Source: Streptomyces mashuensis (lineage in GTDB: Bacteria > Actinomycetota > Actinomycetes > Streptomycetales > Streptomycetaceae). From it: 64,000 nt of DNA. Each line of letters opens with the position of its first letter. Position 1 is the first letter of the stretch. The position numbers and the translations under genes were made by a program. Where the stretch lies: assembly GCF_014654785.1 (NCBI RefSeq), contig NZ_BNBD01000001.1, positions 434,001 through 498,000 on the forward strand. The letters run 5' to 3'. The notes below the pieces were generated by a model. The model searched no databases. It saw nothing but the letters and a program-made list of their open reading frames with translations, and was not told the origin of the DNA. Shown here piece by piece: positions 51,982 to 60,353 of the stretch.

Positions 51982-52494
51982 TCACTTCTCCCCGTTCACG
52001 AGCTCCGGGCGGCCGGGCTGCTCCCCGCCGCGCTTCTCCACGTACTCGGCCGTGGGCACCATCACCTTGCGCCGGAAGACGCAGACCAGCGTGCCGTCCT
52101 GCTTGTAGCCGCGGGTCTCCACGTGCACGATGCCGCGGTCGCTCTTCGACTTCGACGGCGTCTTGTCCAGCACGGTCGTCTCGCCGTACAGGGTGTCGCC
52201 GTGGAAGGTCGGCGCCACGTGCCGCAGCGACTCGATCTCCAGGTTGGCGATGGCCTTGCCGGAGACGTCCGGCACCGACATGCCCAGGAGCAGCGAGTAG
52301 ACATAGTTCCCGACCACGACATTGCGTCCGAAATCGGTGGTCTTCTCGGCGTAATTGCTGTCCATGTGCAGCGGGTGGTGGTTCATGGTCAGCAGGCAGA
52401 AGAGGTGGTCGTCGTATTCGGTGACCGTCTTCCCGGGCCAGTGCTTGTACGTGTCGCCGACGGTGAACTCTTCGTAGGTCCGGCCGAACTGCAT
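51982..52494 (-). CDS. MaoC-family hydratase, probable mesaconyl-CoA hydratase
   Basis: 170 residues, single hot-dog fold. The (R)-hydratase/MaoC motif region is L-T-M-N-H-H-P-L-H-M-D with D-x4-H-like spacing, followed by V-V-V-G-N-Y-V-Y-S-L. In cluster context it hydrates mesaconyl-C1-CoA to beta-methylmalyl-CoA. Characterised mesaconyl-CoA hydratases are about twice this length (double hot-dog), so this enzyme likely works as a dimer. The ATG has GGAGG at spacing 10; its end overlaps or abuts the dehydrogenase start. Confidence 0.85.
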   Translation of the reverse strand: MQFGRTYEEFTVGDTYKHWPGKTVTEYDDHLFCLLTMNHHPLHMDSNYAEKTTDFGRNVVVGNYVYSLLLGMSVPDVSGKAIANLEIESLRHVAPTFHGDTLYGETTVLDKTPSKSKSDRGIVHVETRGYKQDGTLVCVFRRKVMVPTAEYVEKRGGEQPGRPELVNGEK

Positions 52495-52499
52495 CGCGC

Positions 52500-53462
52500 T
52501 CACGCCTCCGGGATCTCGAACTTGGACGTGCGGCTCATCCCGGCGGCCCGGCCCTTGCCGGCGACGACCAGCGCCATCTTCCGGCTCGCCTCGTCGATCA
52601 TCTCGTCGCCGAGCATGGCCGAGCCCTTCTTCCCGCCGGCCTCGGAGGTGTGGTACTCGTACGCGTCCAGGATCAGCTCGGCGCGGTCGTAGTCCTCCTG
52701 GGAGGGCGAGAAGACCTCGTTGGCCGCCTCGACCTGGCCCGGGTGCAGCACCCACTTGCCGTCGAAGCCCAGGGCGGCGGCCCGGCCGGCCACCTCCCGG
52801 TAGCCGTCGACGTTCTTGATCTGGAGGTAGGGGCCGTCGATGGCCTGGAGGTCGTGGGCGCGGGCGGCCATCAGGATGCGCATGAGGATGTAGTGGTAGG
52901 CGTCCGCCGGGTAGCCGGGCGGCTGCTCGCCGACCACGAGGGTCTTCATGTTGATGGAGGCCATGAAGTCCGCCGGGCCGAAGATGATGGTCTCCAGCCG
53001 GGGCGAGGCGGCGGCGATCGCGTCGACGTTCACCAGGCCCTTGGCGTTCTCGATCTGCGCCTCGATGCCGATGCGGCCGACCTCGAAGCCCATGGTCTTC
53101 TCGATCTGCGTGAGCAGCAGGTCCAGGGCGACGACCTGCTGGGCGTCCTGCACCTTGGGCAGCATGATGCAGTCCAGGTTGGGCCCGGCGCCCTCGACGA
53201 CGGTGATCACGTCGCGGTAGGTCCAGTGCGTGGTCCAGTCGTTGACGCGCACCACGCGGGTCTTGCCGGTCCAGTCGCCGTTGTTGAGCGCGTCGACGAT
53301 GGTGTGCCGGGCGCCCTCCTTCGCCAGCGGGGCGCAGGCGTCCTCCAGGTCGAGGAAGACCTGGTCGGCGGGGAGGCCCTGGGCCTTCTCCAGGAAACGG
53401 GGGTTGCTGCCGGGGACGGCGAGGCAGGAGCGGCGGGGGCGCAGCCGGTTCACGGCGGTCAT
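52500..53462 (-). CDS. CitE-like malyl-CoA/beta-methylmalyl-CoA lyase
   Basis: 320 residues of the HpcH/HpaI-citrate lyase beta family. Motifs are R-R-S-C-L-A-V-P-G-S, D-L-E-D-A-C-A-P, E-A-Q-I-E-N-A-K-G-L and F-G-P-A-D-F, which place the Mg2+-binding Glu and Asp. In the ethylmalonyl-CoA pathway it splits beta-methylmalyl-CoA into glyoxylate and propionyl-CoA. Its ATG overlaps the meaA stop (ATGA), so it is coupled to the mutase. Confidence 0.92.
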   Translation of the reverse strand: MTAVNRLRPRRSCLAVPGSNPRFLEKAQGLPADQVFLDLEDACAPLAKEGARHTIVDALNNGDWTGKTRVVRVNDWTTHWTYRDVITVVEGAGPNLDCIMLPKVQDAQQVVALDLLLTQIEKTMGFEVGRIGIEAQIENAKGLVNVDAIAAASPRLETIIFGPADFMASINMKTLVVGEQPPGYPADAYHYILMRILMAARAHDLQAIDGPYLQIKNVDGYREVAGRAAALGFDGKWVLHPGQVEAANEVFSPSQEDYDRAELILDAYEYHTSEAGGKKGSAMLGDEMIDEASRKMALVVAGKGRAAGMSRTSKFEIPEA

Positions 53463-55483
53463 GCGGGGACCTCCAGGGGGTCGAGCTTGTTCGCTTTCCG
53501 GATCTCGTCGACGATACGGCCGATGATCTCCGTGATGCCGAAGTCCTTCGGGGTGAAGACCGCGGCGACGCCGGCCGCGCGCAGCGCGTCCGCGTCGGCG
53601 GCGGGGATGATGCCGCCGACGATCACCGGCATGTCGGTGGCGCCGGCGGCCCGGAGCCGGGCCAGCACGTCGGGCACCAGCTCGGCGTGCGAGCCGGAGA
53701 GGATGGACAGGCCCACGCAGTGCACGTCCTCGGCGACGGCCGCCGCCACGATCTGTTCCGGGGTGAGCCGGATGCCCTGGTAGACCACCTCGAAGCCGGC
53801 GTCGCGGGCCCGTACGGCGATCTGCTCGGCGCCGTTGGAGTGGCCGTCGAGGCCGGGCTTGCCCACCAGGAGGCGCAGCCGGCCGCCGCCGAGCTCCTCG
53901 GCGGTGCGGTGCACCTTCTCGCGTACGGCGGCCAGCGGGCTGCCGGCCTCGGCGGCCACGGCGACGGGGGCGCCGCCCACGCCGGTGGGGGCGCGGAACT
54001 CGCCGAAGACGTCGCGCAGGGCCCAGGACCACTCGCCGGTGGTCACCCCGGCGCGGACGCACTCCAGGGTGGCGGGCATGAGGTTGGCGGTGCCGGCCGC
54101 GGCCCGCTTGAGCTCGCTCAGGGCCTCCTGGGCCCGGCCCTCGTCGCGGTTGTCGCGCCAGCGGTGCAGGGCGGCGACGACGGCTGCCTCGCCGGCCGGG
54201 TCGACCGTCATGATGGCGGTGTCCAGGTCGGCGGTGAGCGGGTTGGGTTCGGTGGTCTCGAAGCAGTTGACGCCGACGATCTTCTCCTCGCCGGACTCGA
54301 TGCGGGCCCGCCGCTCGGCGTGCGAGGCGACGAGCTGGGCCTTGAGGTAGCCGGACTCGACGGCCGCCATGGCGCCGCCCATCGCCCCGATCCGTTCGAT
54401 CTCGGCCAGGGACTCCTCGACGAGCTTCGAGACCTTGGCCTCGATCACGGTCGAGCCCTCGAAGATGTCGTCGTACTCCAGCAGGTCGCTCTCGTGGGCG
54501 AGGACCTGCTGGATGCGCAGCGACCACTGCTGGTCCCAGGGGCGGGGCAGGCCGAGGGCCTCGTTCCAGGCGGGCAGCTGCACGGCGCGGGCGCGGGCGT
54601 CCTTGGAGAGGGTGACGGCCAGCATCTCCAGGACGATGCGCTGGACGTTGTTCTCCGGCTGGGCCTCGGTGAGGCCCAGCGAGTTGACCTGGACGCCGTA
54701 GCGGAACCGGCGCTGCCGGGGGTCGGTGATGCCGTACCGCTCCCGGGTGATGTGGTCCCAGATGCGGCCGAACGCCCGCATCTTGCACATTTCCTCGATG
54801 AACCGGACGCCGGCGTTGACGAAGAAGGAGATCCGCCCGACGACGTCGCCGAACCGCTCCGGCGGCACCTGTCCCGAGTCCCGCACCGCGTCCAGCACGG
54901 CGATGGCGGTGGACATCGCGTACGACACCTCCTGCACGGGCGTGGCGCCCGCCTCCTGGAGGTGGTAGCTGCAGATGTTGATCGGGTTCCACTTGGGGAT
55001 GTGGCTGACCGTGTAGCTGATCATGTCGGTGGTCAGCCGCAGCGAGGGGCCCGGCGGGAAGACGTGCGTCCCGCGCGAGAGGTACTCCTTGACGATGTCG
55101 TTCTGCGTCGTCCCCTGGAGCTGCGCGACGTCGGCGCCCTGCTCCTCGGCGACCACCTGGTAGAGGGCCAGCAGCCACATGGCGGTGGCGTTGATGGTCA
55201 TCGAGGTGTTCATGCGCTCCAGGGGGATGTCCTGGAACAGCCGCCGCATGTCGCCCAGGTGGGCGACGGGCACCCCGACCCGGCCGACCTCGCCCCGGGC
55301 GAGGACGTGGTCGGGGTCGTAGCCGGTCTGCGTGGGCAGGTCGAAGGCGACGGACAGGCCGGTCTGGCCCTTGGCCAGGTTGCGCCGGTAGAGCTCGTTG
55401 GACGCCTCGGCGGTGGAGTGCCCGGCGTACGTCCGCATCAGCCACGGACGGTCCTTGTGACGCTCGGTCATACGCTCGGTCAT
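53459..55483 (-). CDS. meaA: Ethylmalonyl-CoA mutase
   Basis: 674 residues, B12-dependent acyl-CoA mutase on a single chain, smaller than methylmalonyl-CoA mutase large subunits. The catalytic barrel starts M-R-T-Y-A-G-H-S-T-A-E-A-S-N, with D-L-P-T-Q-T-G-Y-D and M-S-T-A-I-A-V. The cobalamin domain has D-G-H-S-N-G (Asp546, His548, Gly551). It converts ethylmalonyl-CoA to methylsuccinyl-CoA. Two ATGs four codons apart can start it. It follows ccr by six bases. Confidence 0.95.
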   Translation of the reverse strand: MTERMTERHKDRPWLMRTYAGHSTAEASNELYRRNLAKGQTGLSVAFDLPTQTGYDPDHVLARGEVGRVGVPVAHLGDMRRLFQDIPLERMNTSMTINATAMWLLALYQVVAEEQGADVAQLQGTTQNDIVKEYLSRGTHVFPPGPSLRLTTDMISYTVSHIPKWNPINICSYHLQEAGATPVQEVSYAMSTAIAVLDAVRDSGQVPPERFGDVVGRISFFVNAGVRFIEEMCKMRAFGRIWDHITRERYGITDPRQRRFRYGVQVNSLGLTEAQPENNVQRIVLEMLAVTLSKDARARAVQLPAWNEALGLPRPWDQQWSLRIQQVLAHESDLLEYDDIFEGSTVIEAKVSKLVEESLAEIERIGAMGGAMAAVESGYLKAQLVASHAERRARIESGEEKIVGVNCFETTEPNPLTADLDTAIMTVDPAGEAAVVAALHRWRDNRDEGRAQEALSELKRAAAGTANLMPATLECVRAGVTTGEWSWALRDVFGEFRAPTGVGGAPVAVAAEAGSPLAAVREKVHRTAEELGGGRLRLLVGKPGLDGHSNGAEQIAVRARDAGFEVVYQGIRLTPEQIVAAAVAEDVHCVGLSILSGSHAELVPDVLARLRAAGATDMPVIVGGIIPAADADALRAAGVAAVFTPKDFGITEIIGRIVDEIRKANKLDPLEVPA

Positions 55484-55489
55484 CGGTGG

Positions 55490-56827
55490 TCACACATTCC
55501 GGAAGCGGTTGATCGCGTCGATGTGCCGGGCGCGCATCTCCTCGTCGCGCACGCCCATGCCCTCCTCGGGCGCCAGGCACAGCACCCCGACCTTGCCCTG
55601 GTGGACGTTGCGGTGGACGTCGTGGGCGGCCTGGCCGGTCTCGTCCAGGCGGTAGGTCTTCGACAGGGTGGGGTGGATCTTCCCCTTGGCGATGAGGCGG
55701 TTGGCCTCCCACGCCTCGCGGTAGTTGGCGAAGTGCGAGCCGATGATGCGCTTCAGCGACATCCACAGGTACCGGTTGTCGTACTCGTGCAGGTAGCCGG
55801 AGGTCGAGGCGCAGGTGGTGATGGTGCCGCCCTTGCGGGTGACGTAGACCGAGGCGCCGAAGGTCTCGCGGCCGGGGTGCTCGAAGACGATGTCGATGTC
55901 CTCGCCGCCGGTGAGCTCGCGGATGCGCTTGCCGAAGCGCTTCCACTCCTTGGGGTCCTGGGTCCGCTCGTCCTTCCAGAACCGGTAGTCCTCGGCCTTG
56001 CGGTCGATGATCGCCTCGGCGCCCATGGAGCGGCAGATGTCCGCCTTCTGCTCGCTGGAGACGACGCAAACGGGGTTGGCGCCGCCGGCCAGCGCGAACT
56101 GGGTGGCGTACGAGCCGAGGCCGCCGCTCGCGCCCCAGATGAGGACGTTGTCGCCCTGCTTCATGCCGGCGCCGTTGCGGGAGACCAGCTGCCGGTAGGC
56201 GGTGGAGTTGACCAGGCCGGGGGCGGCGGCCTCCTCCCAGCTGAGGTGGGCGGGCTTGGGCATCAGCTGGTTGGACTTGACCAGGGCGATCTCGGCGAGT
56301 CCGCCGAAGTTGGTCTCGAAGCCCCAGATGCGCTGCTCGGGGTCGAGCATGGTGTCGTTGTGGCCGTCGCTCGACTCCAGCTCGACGGACAGGCAGTGCG
56401 CGACGACCTCGTCGCCGGGCTTCCAGGCGTTGACGCCGGGGCCGGTGCGCAGGACGACGCCCGCGAGGTCGGAGCCGATGACGTGGTACGGCAGGTCGTG
56501 CCGCTTGGCCAGCTCGCTGGTGCGGCCGTAGCGCTCCAGGAACCCGAAGGTGGACAGCGGCTCGAAGATGGAGGTCCACACCGAGTTGTAGTTCACGGAG
56601 CTGGCCATGACGGCCACGAGCGCCTCGCCGGGGCCGAGTTCGGGCACGGGGACCTCGTCCACGTGCAGCGACTTGCGCGGGTCCTTCTCGCGGGTGGTGA
56701 GCCCTTCGAACATCCCGGCCTCGTCCTTGTGCACGGTCACCGCGCGGTAGGACTCGGGGAGGGGGAGCGCGGCGAAGTCCTCGGCGCGGGTGTCGGACGC
56801 GAGGATCGCGTCGAGTATGTGGTTCAC
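55490..56827 (-). CDS. ccr: Crotonyl-CoA carboxylase/reductase
   Basis: 445 residues, MDR-family reductase that adds CO2 and hydride to crotonyl-CoA, giving ethylmalonyl-CoA; it also supplies extender units for polyketides. With the GTG start at 56827 (GGAGG upstream), the four CO2-binding residues reported for the Kitasatospora setae enzyme fall exactly on Asn81, Phe170, Glu171 and His365. The NADPH-binding motif is W-G-A-S-G-G-L-G-S. It heads the operon ccr-meaA-citE-maoC-acd and has a ~240-base leader. Confidence 0.97.
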   Translation of the reverse strand: MNHILDAILASDTRAEDFAALPLPESYRAVTVHKDEAGMFEGLTTREKDPRKSLHVDEVPVPELGPGEALVAVMASSVNYNSVWTSIFEPLSTFGFLERYGRTSELAKRHDLPYHVIGSDLAGVVLRTGPGVNAWKPGDEVVAHCLSVELESSDGHNDTMLDPEQRIWGFETNFGGLAEIALVKSNQLMPKPAHLSWEEAAAPGLVNSTAYRQLVSRNGAGMKQGDNVLIWGASGGLGSYATQFALAGGANPVCVVSSEQKADICRSMGAEAIIDRKAEDYRFWKDERTQDPKEWKRFGKRIRELTGGEDIDIVFEHPGRETFGASVYVTRKGGTITTCASTSGYLHEYDNRYLWMSLKRIIGSHFANYREAWEANRLIAKGKIHPTLSKTYRLDETGQAAHDVHRNVHQGKVGVLCLAPEEGMGVRDEEMRARHIDAINRFRNV

Positions 56828-57073
56828 GGATGGCCTCCGGCGAAGCTCGTCGAGGGAACGGGCTTGAGGGAACGTCGGGGGTGGTGCGTCTGCTGCGGGT
56901 GGTGCCGTCGGTTCGGCGGGTGGTGCGGGTACGGGACCGTGCTCGGGTGGCGCGGTGCGAGCCTGGTGACGCAGGCGGGGTCCGGGCGCACAAGTCGCCC
57001 AGGTGACGGGGGACTTGCGGGGACAGCCGGCGCACGACGGTCGGGTCTGCGCGCCGGCCGCCCGGACGCCTTC

Positions 57074-57102
57074 AAGGTATGGCACCGCGTGCCAGCCGAC
57101 AA
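57074..57102 (-). promoter_or_regulatory. ccr promoter with palindrome between -35 and -10
   Basis: On the minus strand TTGTCG (57102-57097) and TACCTT (57079-57074) have a 17-base spacer. The spacer contains the perfect inverted repeat TGGCAC-n3-GTGCCA (57080-57094). A repressor bound there would exclude RNA polymerase. A third half-site lies just upstream (57111-57117). The neighbouring TetR is the obvious candidate. Confidence 0.6.
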
Positions 57103-57163
57103 GACACTGCGTGCCAAGAATTTCTCTCACTTGTCATGCGGGCGGCACGGATGAGCAACACAA

Positions 57164-57187
57164 AGGCCGCCCGGCGCCGGGCGGCCT
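57164..57187 (-). terminator. Terminator of the TetR gene
   Basis: AGGCCGCCCGGC-GCCGGGCGGCCT is a perfect 24-base palindrome. On the minus strand it is followed by TTTGTGTT, giving a weak T-run. It lies 42 bases past the TetR stop. Confidence 0.8.
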
Positions 57188-57228
57188 GAGATGTTTGTGC
57201 GGTTGTGTCCTGAAATGCGGGGTGGATT

Positions 57229-58104
57229 CTAGGAGACGGTGCCGAGCGCCTTCTCGATCGCGCGCATGACCTCGCCCAGCGGCGCGTCCGTCCGCGCGAC
57301 CGTCACCAGCACGCCGCCCTCGGCCCGCGCCGTGGCCGCGGGCTCCTCCTCCGCCGTGGTGGCGCGTCCCGCGCCGATGCCGGTGCCGAAGGTCTCCCGG
57401 ACGATGGCGAAGGCGTGGTCGAGCTGGGTCTCCACATCGCCCTTGCCGCCGCCGCGCAGCCAGCGCCGCAGGACGTGGTTGTGCGCGGTGACCACGGCCG
57501 AGGCCGCCACCTCCGCCAGCAGCGGGTCGTCGTCGTGGTGGGAGGTGGACTCGTCGAAGTGGCCCAGCAGGTAGCGGGTGAACAGCCGCTCGTAGCGGGC
57601 CACGGAGGCGATCTCGCGCTCGCGCAGCGTCGGCACCTCACGGGTGAGGCGGTAGCGCTCCACGGAGACGGCGGGGGAGGCCGCGTACATCCGCATGACC
57701 TCCTTGATCCCCCGGCACACGGTGTCCAGCGGGTTCTCGTGCGGCGGCGCGGCCTCCAGCACGGCCGCCGCACGGACCAGCGTGTCGTCGTGGTCGGGGA
57801 AGATGGCCTCTTCCTTGGAACGGAAGTGACGGAAGAAGGTCCGGCGGGCCACCCCGGCCGCCGCCGCGATCTCGTCGACGGTGGTGGCCTCGTAGCCCTT
57901 GGTCGCGAACAACTCCATCGCCGCGGCGGCGAGTTTGCGGCGCATGGTGAGCCGCTGGGCCGCGGCGCGGCGGGCGCCGGCGGGCTCGCCGGCGGCCTTG
58001 CCGGTGCGCCGGCCCGGCCGGACGGCGGGTTCCTCGGCCTCGGCTTTCCCGGACTCGGGGGCGGCCCCGCGCGGCGCGCGGGCGGACTTGGCGGGCTGGG
58101 ACAT
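57229..58104 (-). CDS. TetR-family regulator of the ethylmalonyl-CoA region
   Basis: 291 residues. A ~50-residue charged, disordered N-terminal tail precedes the HTH (A-M-E-L-F-A-T-K-G-Y-E-A-T-T-V-D-E-I, recognition helix V-A-R-R-T-F-F-R-H-F). The helical ligand domain follows, and there is an Ala/Glu-rich C-terminal extension. Such extensions are unusual for TetR proteins (~200 residues). The ATG has no clear ribosome site but lies about 12 bases after a TTACGT-type -10, so the message may be nearly leaderless. It sits between ccr and the dehydrogenase, each with candidate operators, so CoA-ester-responsive control of both is inferred. Confidence 0.85.
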   Translation of the reverse strand: MSQPAKSARAPRGAAPESGKAEAEEPAVRPGRRTGKAAGEPAGARRAAAQRLTMRRKLAAAAMELFATKGYEATTVDEIAAAAGVARRTFFRHFRSKEEAIFPDHDDTLVRAAAVLEAAPPHENPLDTVCRGIKEVMRMYAASPAVSVERYRLTREVPTLREREIASVARYERLFTRYLLGHFDESTSHHDDDPLLAEVAASAVVTAHNHVLRRWLRGGGKGDVETQLDHAFAIVRETFGTGIGAGRATTAEEEPAATARAEGGVLVTVARTDAPLGEVMRAIEKALGTVS

Positions 58105-58116
58105 GTGGGGAACGTA

Positions 58117-58130
58117 ACACGCGCCCGTGT
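58117..58130. promoter_or_regulatory. Palindrome just upstream of the TetR gene
   Basis: ACACG-CGCC-CGTGT, a 5-4-5 inverted repeat, lies 13 bases upstream of the TetR ATG and adjacent to its likely -10 (minus-strand TTACGT). It shares a CACGCG core with the ccr promoter palindrome. Candidate autoregulatory operator. Confidence 0.4.
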
Positions 58131-58189
58131 GCCGGTGCCGGGGCGGACTCCCGGAGGGCTCCAGCAGACCGCCCCAGCCGGGGTCCCGG

Positions 58190-60022
58190 TCAGGTGCGCG
58201 CATGCTCGCGGAAGCCGCGCCCGGTCTTGCGCCCCAGCCGGCCCGCGGCGACCAGCTGTTCGAGCAGCGGCGACGGGGCCAGGCCCGGGTCGCGGAACTC
58301 CCGGTGCAGCACGCTCTGGATGGTGAGCGAGATGTCCAGGCCCACCACGTCCAGCAGCTCGAAGGGGCCCATCGGGTAGCCGCCGCCGAGCCGCATCGCC
58401 GTGTCCACGACGTCCGGCGACGCGTAGTGCTCCTCCACCAGCCGCACCGCGTTGTTGAGGTAGGGGAACAGCAGCGCGTTGACGATGAACCCGGCCCGGT
58501 CGCCGCAGTCCACCGCGTGCTTGCCGATCCGGCCGCACACCGCCCGGACGGTGGTGAGCGCGTCCTCGGCCGTGAGCACCGTGCGCACCACCTCCACCAG
58601 CTTCATCGCCGGCGCCGGGTTGAAGAAGTGCATGCCCACCACGTCCTGCGGGCGCGAGGTGGCCCGCGCGCAGGCGATCACGGGCAGCGACGAGGTGGTG
58701 GTGGCCAGCACCGCGCCCGGCCGGCAGACCCGGTCGAGCCCGGCGAACAGCTCCCGCTTGACCGCCAGGTCCTCCGCGACCGCCTCCACCACCAGGTCCG
58801 CGTCCGCCAGCGCGTCCAGCGTGGCCGCCGTGGTGACCGCGGCGAGCGCCGCCTCCCGCTGCGCCGCCGTCAGCCGGCCCTTCTCCACCGAGCGGGCCAG
58901 CGACGCGGCGATGCGGTCCCTGGCCGCCGTGGCCTTCTCCGCGGACCGGGCCACCAGCACCACCGGGTGCCCGGCCTTGGCGAACACCTCGGCTATACCG
59001 CTCGCCATCGTCCCCGAGCCCACCACCCCCACCGACCGCACCTCGCGGCCCGGGCCGGCCTCCGCGACCGGGCGCGGGGTGAGCGCGTCCGCCACCACGG
59101 TGCGCGAGCCGGGCCCGTCGTACGTGTAGAAGCCCCGGCCCGCCTTGCGGCCCGTGAGGCCGGCGGCCGCCAGCTGGCCCAGCACCGGCGCCGGCGCGTG
59201 CAGCCGGTCGCCCGACCACGCGTACAGCGCCTCCAGGACCGTGCGCGCCGTGTCGATGCCGATCAGGTCGAGCAGGGCCAGCGGGCCCATCGGCAGCCCG
59301 CAGCCCAGCCGCATCGCCGCGTCGATGTCCTCGCGCGTGGCGTACCGCGACTCGTACATCGCCGCCGCCTGGTTGAGGTAGCCCAGCAGCAGCCCGTCGG
59401 CCACGAAACCGGGCCGGTCGCCCACGGCCACCGGCTCCTTGCCCAGTTCCCGCGCCAGCGCGGTCACCGCGGCCACCGCCTCCGGCGCGGTGATCACCGA
59501 GGAGACCACCTCGACCAGCTTCATCACCGGCGCCGGGTTGAAGAAGTGCAGCCCCACCACCCGCTCGGGCCGGGCGGAGTCGGCGGCCAGCTTCGTCACA
59601 GACAGGGCGTTGGTGCTGGTGGCGAGGATCGCGCCGGGCCGCACGACCCCGTCCAGCGCGGCGAACACCTCCTGCTTGAGGCGGTGGTCCTCCGGCACCG
59701 CCTCGACCACCAGGTCGGCCTCCGCCGCGGCGGCCACGTCGCGGGAGGTGCGGAACCGGGCCAGCGCCGCCCGGCGCTCGCCCTCGGTGAGGAGCCCGCG
59801 CTCCACGGCACGGGCGGTGGCGGCCTCCAGGGCCGCCCCGGCCCGCAACGCGGCGGCGTCGGAGACGTCGATGCCGACGACGTCACGGCCGGAGAGGACG
59901 AGCAGTTCGGCGATGCCGGTGCCCATGGTGCCCAGGCCCACGACGGCGACGTTCGCCAGGCGCGGCGTGGCGGAGGGGGCGGAACCGAGAAGGGACGGCT
60001 CGGTCGTGGAGGTGCGGTCCAT
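58190..60022 (-). CDS. 3-hydroxyacyl-CoA dehydrogenase, two complete domains in tandem
   Basis: 610 residues. Module 1 (~22-310) and module 2 (~330-610) each contain an NAD-binding Rossmann site (V-V-G-L-G-T-M-G-T-G-I-A and V-V-G-S-G-T-M-A-S-G-I-A). Each also has a catalytic histidine segment (H-F-F-N-P-A-P) and a C-terminal helical domain ending G-R-K-A-G-R-G-F / G-R-K-T-G-R-G-F. Single-module enzymes are ~285 residues. It reduces or oxidises acetoacetyl-CoA/3-hydroxybutyryl-CoA, the precursor branch of crotonyl-CoA for Ccr. It is 85 bases upstream of TetR on the same strand, so the two may be cotranscribed. Confidence 0.93.
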   Translation of the reverse strand: MDRTSTTEPSLLGSAPSATPRLANVAVVGLGTMGTGIAELLVLSGRDVVGIDVSDAAALRAGAALEAATARAVERGLLTEGERRAALARFRTSRDVAAAAEADLVVEAVPEDHRLKQEVFAALDGVVRPGAILATSTNALSVTKLAADSARPERVVGLHFFNPAPVMKLVEVVSSVITAPEAVAAVTALARELGKEPVAVGDRPGFVADGLLLGYLNQAAAMYESRYATREDIDAAMRLGCGLPMGPLALLDLIGIDTARTVLEALYAWSGDRLHAPAPVLGQLAAAGLTGRKAGRGFYTYDGPGSRTVVADALTPRPVAEAGPGREVRSVGVVGSGTMASGIAEVFAKAGHPVVLVARSAEKATAARDRIAASLARSVEKGRLTAAQREAALAAVTTAATLDALADADLVVEAVAEDLAVKRELFAGLDRVCRPGAVLATTTSSLPVIACARATSRPQDVVGMHFFNPAPAMKLVEVVRTVLTAEDALTTVRAVCGRIGKHAVDCGDRAGFIVNALLFPYLNNAVRLVEEHYASPDVVDTAMRLGGGYPMGPFELLDVVGLDISLTIQSVLHREFRDPGLAPSPLLEQLVAAGRLGRKTGRGFREHART

Positions 60023-60353
60023 CGCGTGACTCCGTAAGGATGTTCCCCGTGGGCGGGGAGCGACGACATGAGGGAGGACGCGGACGGCAGCAGGCGCCCG
60101 CGGTGAGGAAGGTGGCACAGGGGGTGCGACCGGCAGGCCCTGTCCCGGGGCCGTGCCGTGAAGACGGAGTGCCGAACCGGCGGACTGCGTCGTGCGCCGG
60201 GCGTGAAGCCGGGCGGAACGGGCCGCGTCACCGGCCCGGGGAACGGGGTCGACCGCTCCTGTCCGGAGATTAACCGACGGGTAGCGCACAACGCCAGGGT
60301 GGTTGCGGGCCCACTTACGATGTGGCGGAGGCCACTCGGGGAGGAGAGCCGAC
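60023..60353. other. 331-bp divergent intergenic region
   Basis: Lies between the divergent dehydrogenase and HEAT-repeat genes. A TACGAT (60316-60321) 32 bases before the HEAT ATG is a possible -10. For the minus strand, ACGGAG serves as ribosome site of the dehydrogenase. Scattered GGCAC/GTGCC words occur (for example around 60112, 60153 and 60169) but no clean inverted repeat like that at ccr. No gene was supported. Confidence 0.6.

Larger units (their letters stand above)
56828..57228 (-). other. 401-bp region upstream of ccr: leader, promoter and TetR terminator
   Basis: No convincing gene here. From the ccr side it holds a ~240-base untranslated leader. In that leader GGGTGGTGC (plus strand) occurs three times (56879-56887, 56897-56905, 56918-56926). 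Beyond it come the predicted promoter with its palindrome (57074-57102), an extra GTGCCAA half-site (57111-57117) and the terminator of the TetR gene. A 97-codon minus-strand frame through the leader is Pro/His/Arg-rich and would begin upstream of the predicted transcription start, so it was not called. Confidence 0.7.

Noticed and set aside
52500..57035. 1511-codon minus-strand frame spanning ccr and meaA
   Set aside because: Only its last ~320 codons (the CitE-like gene) are real. The rest is an Arg/Pro/Ala-rich shifted reading of ccr and meaA, whose correct frames have complete motifs.
56824..57117. 97-codon His/Pro/Arg-rich frame in the ccr leader as a possible leader peptide
   Set aside because: Its ATG lies upstream of the predicted transcription start and no ribosome site precedes it. 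The composition is explained by the CACCACCC repeats.
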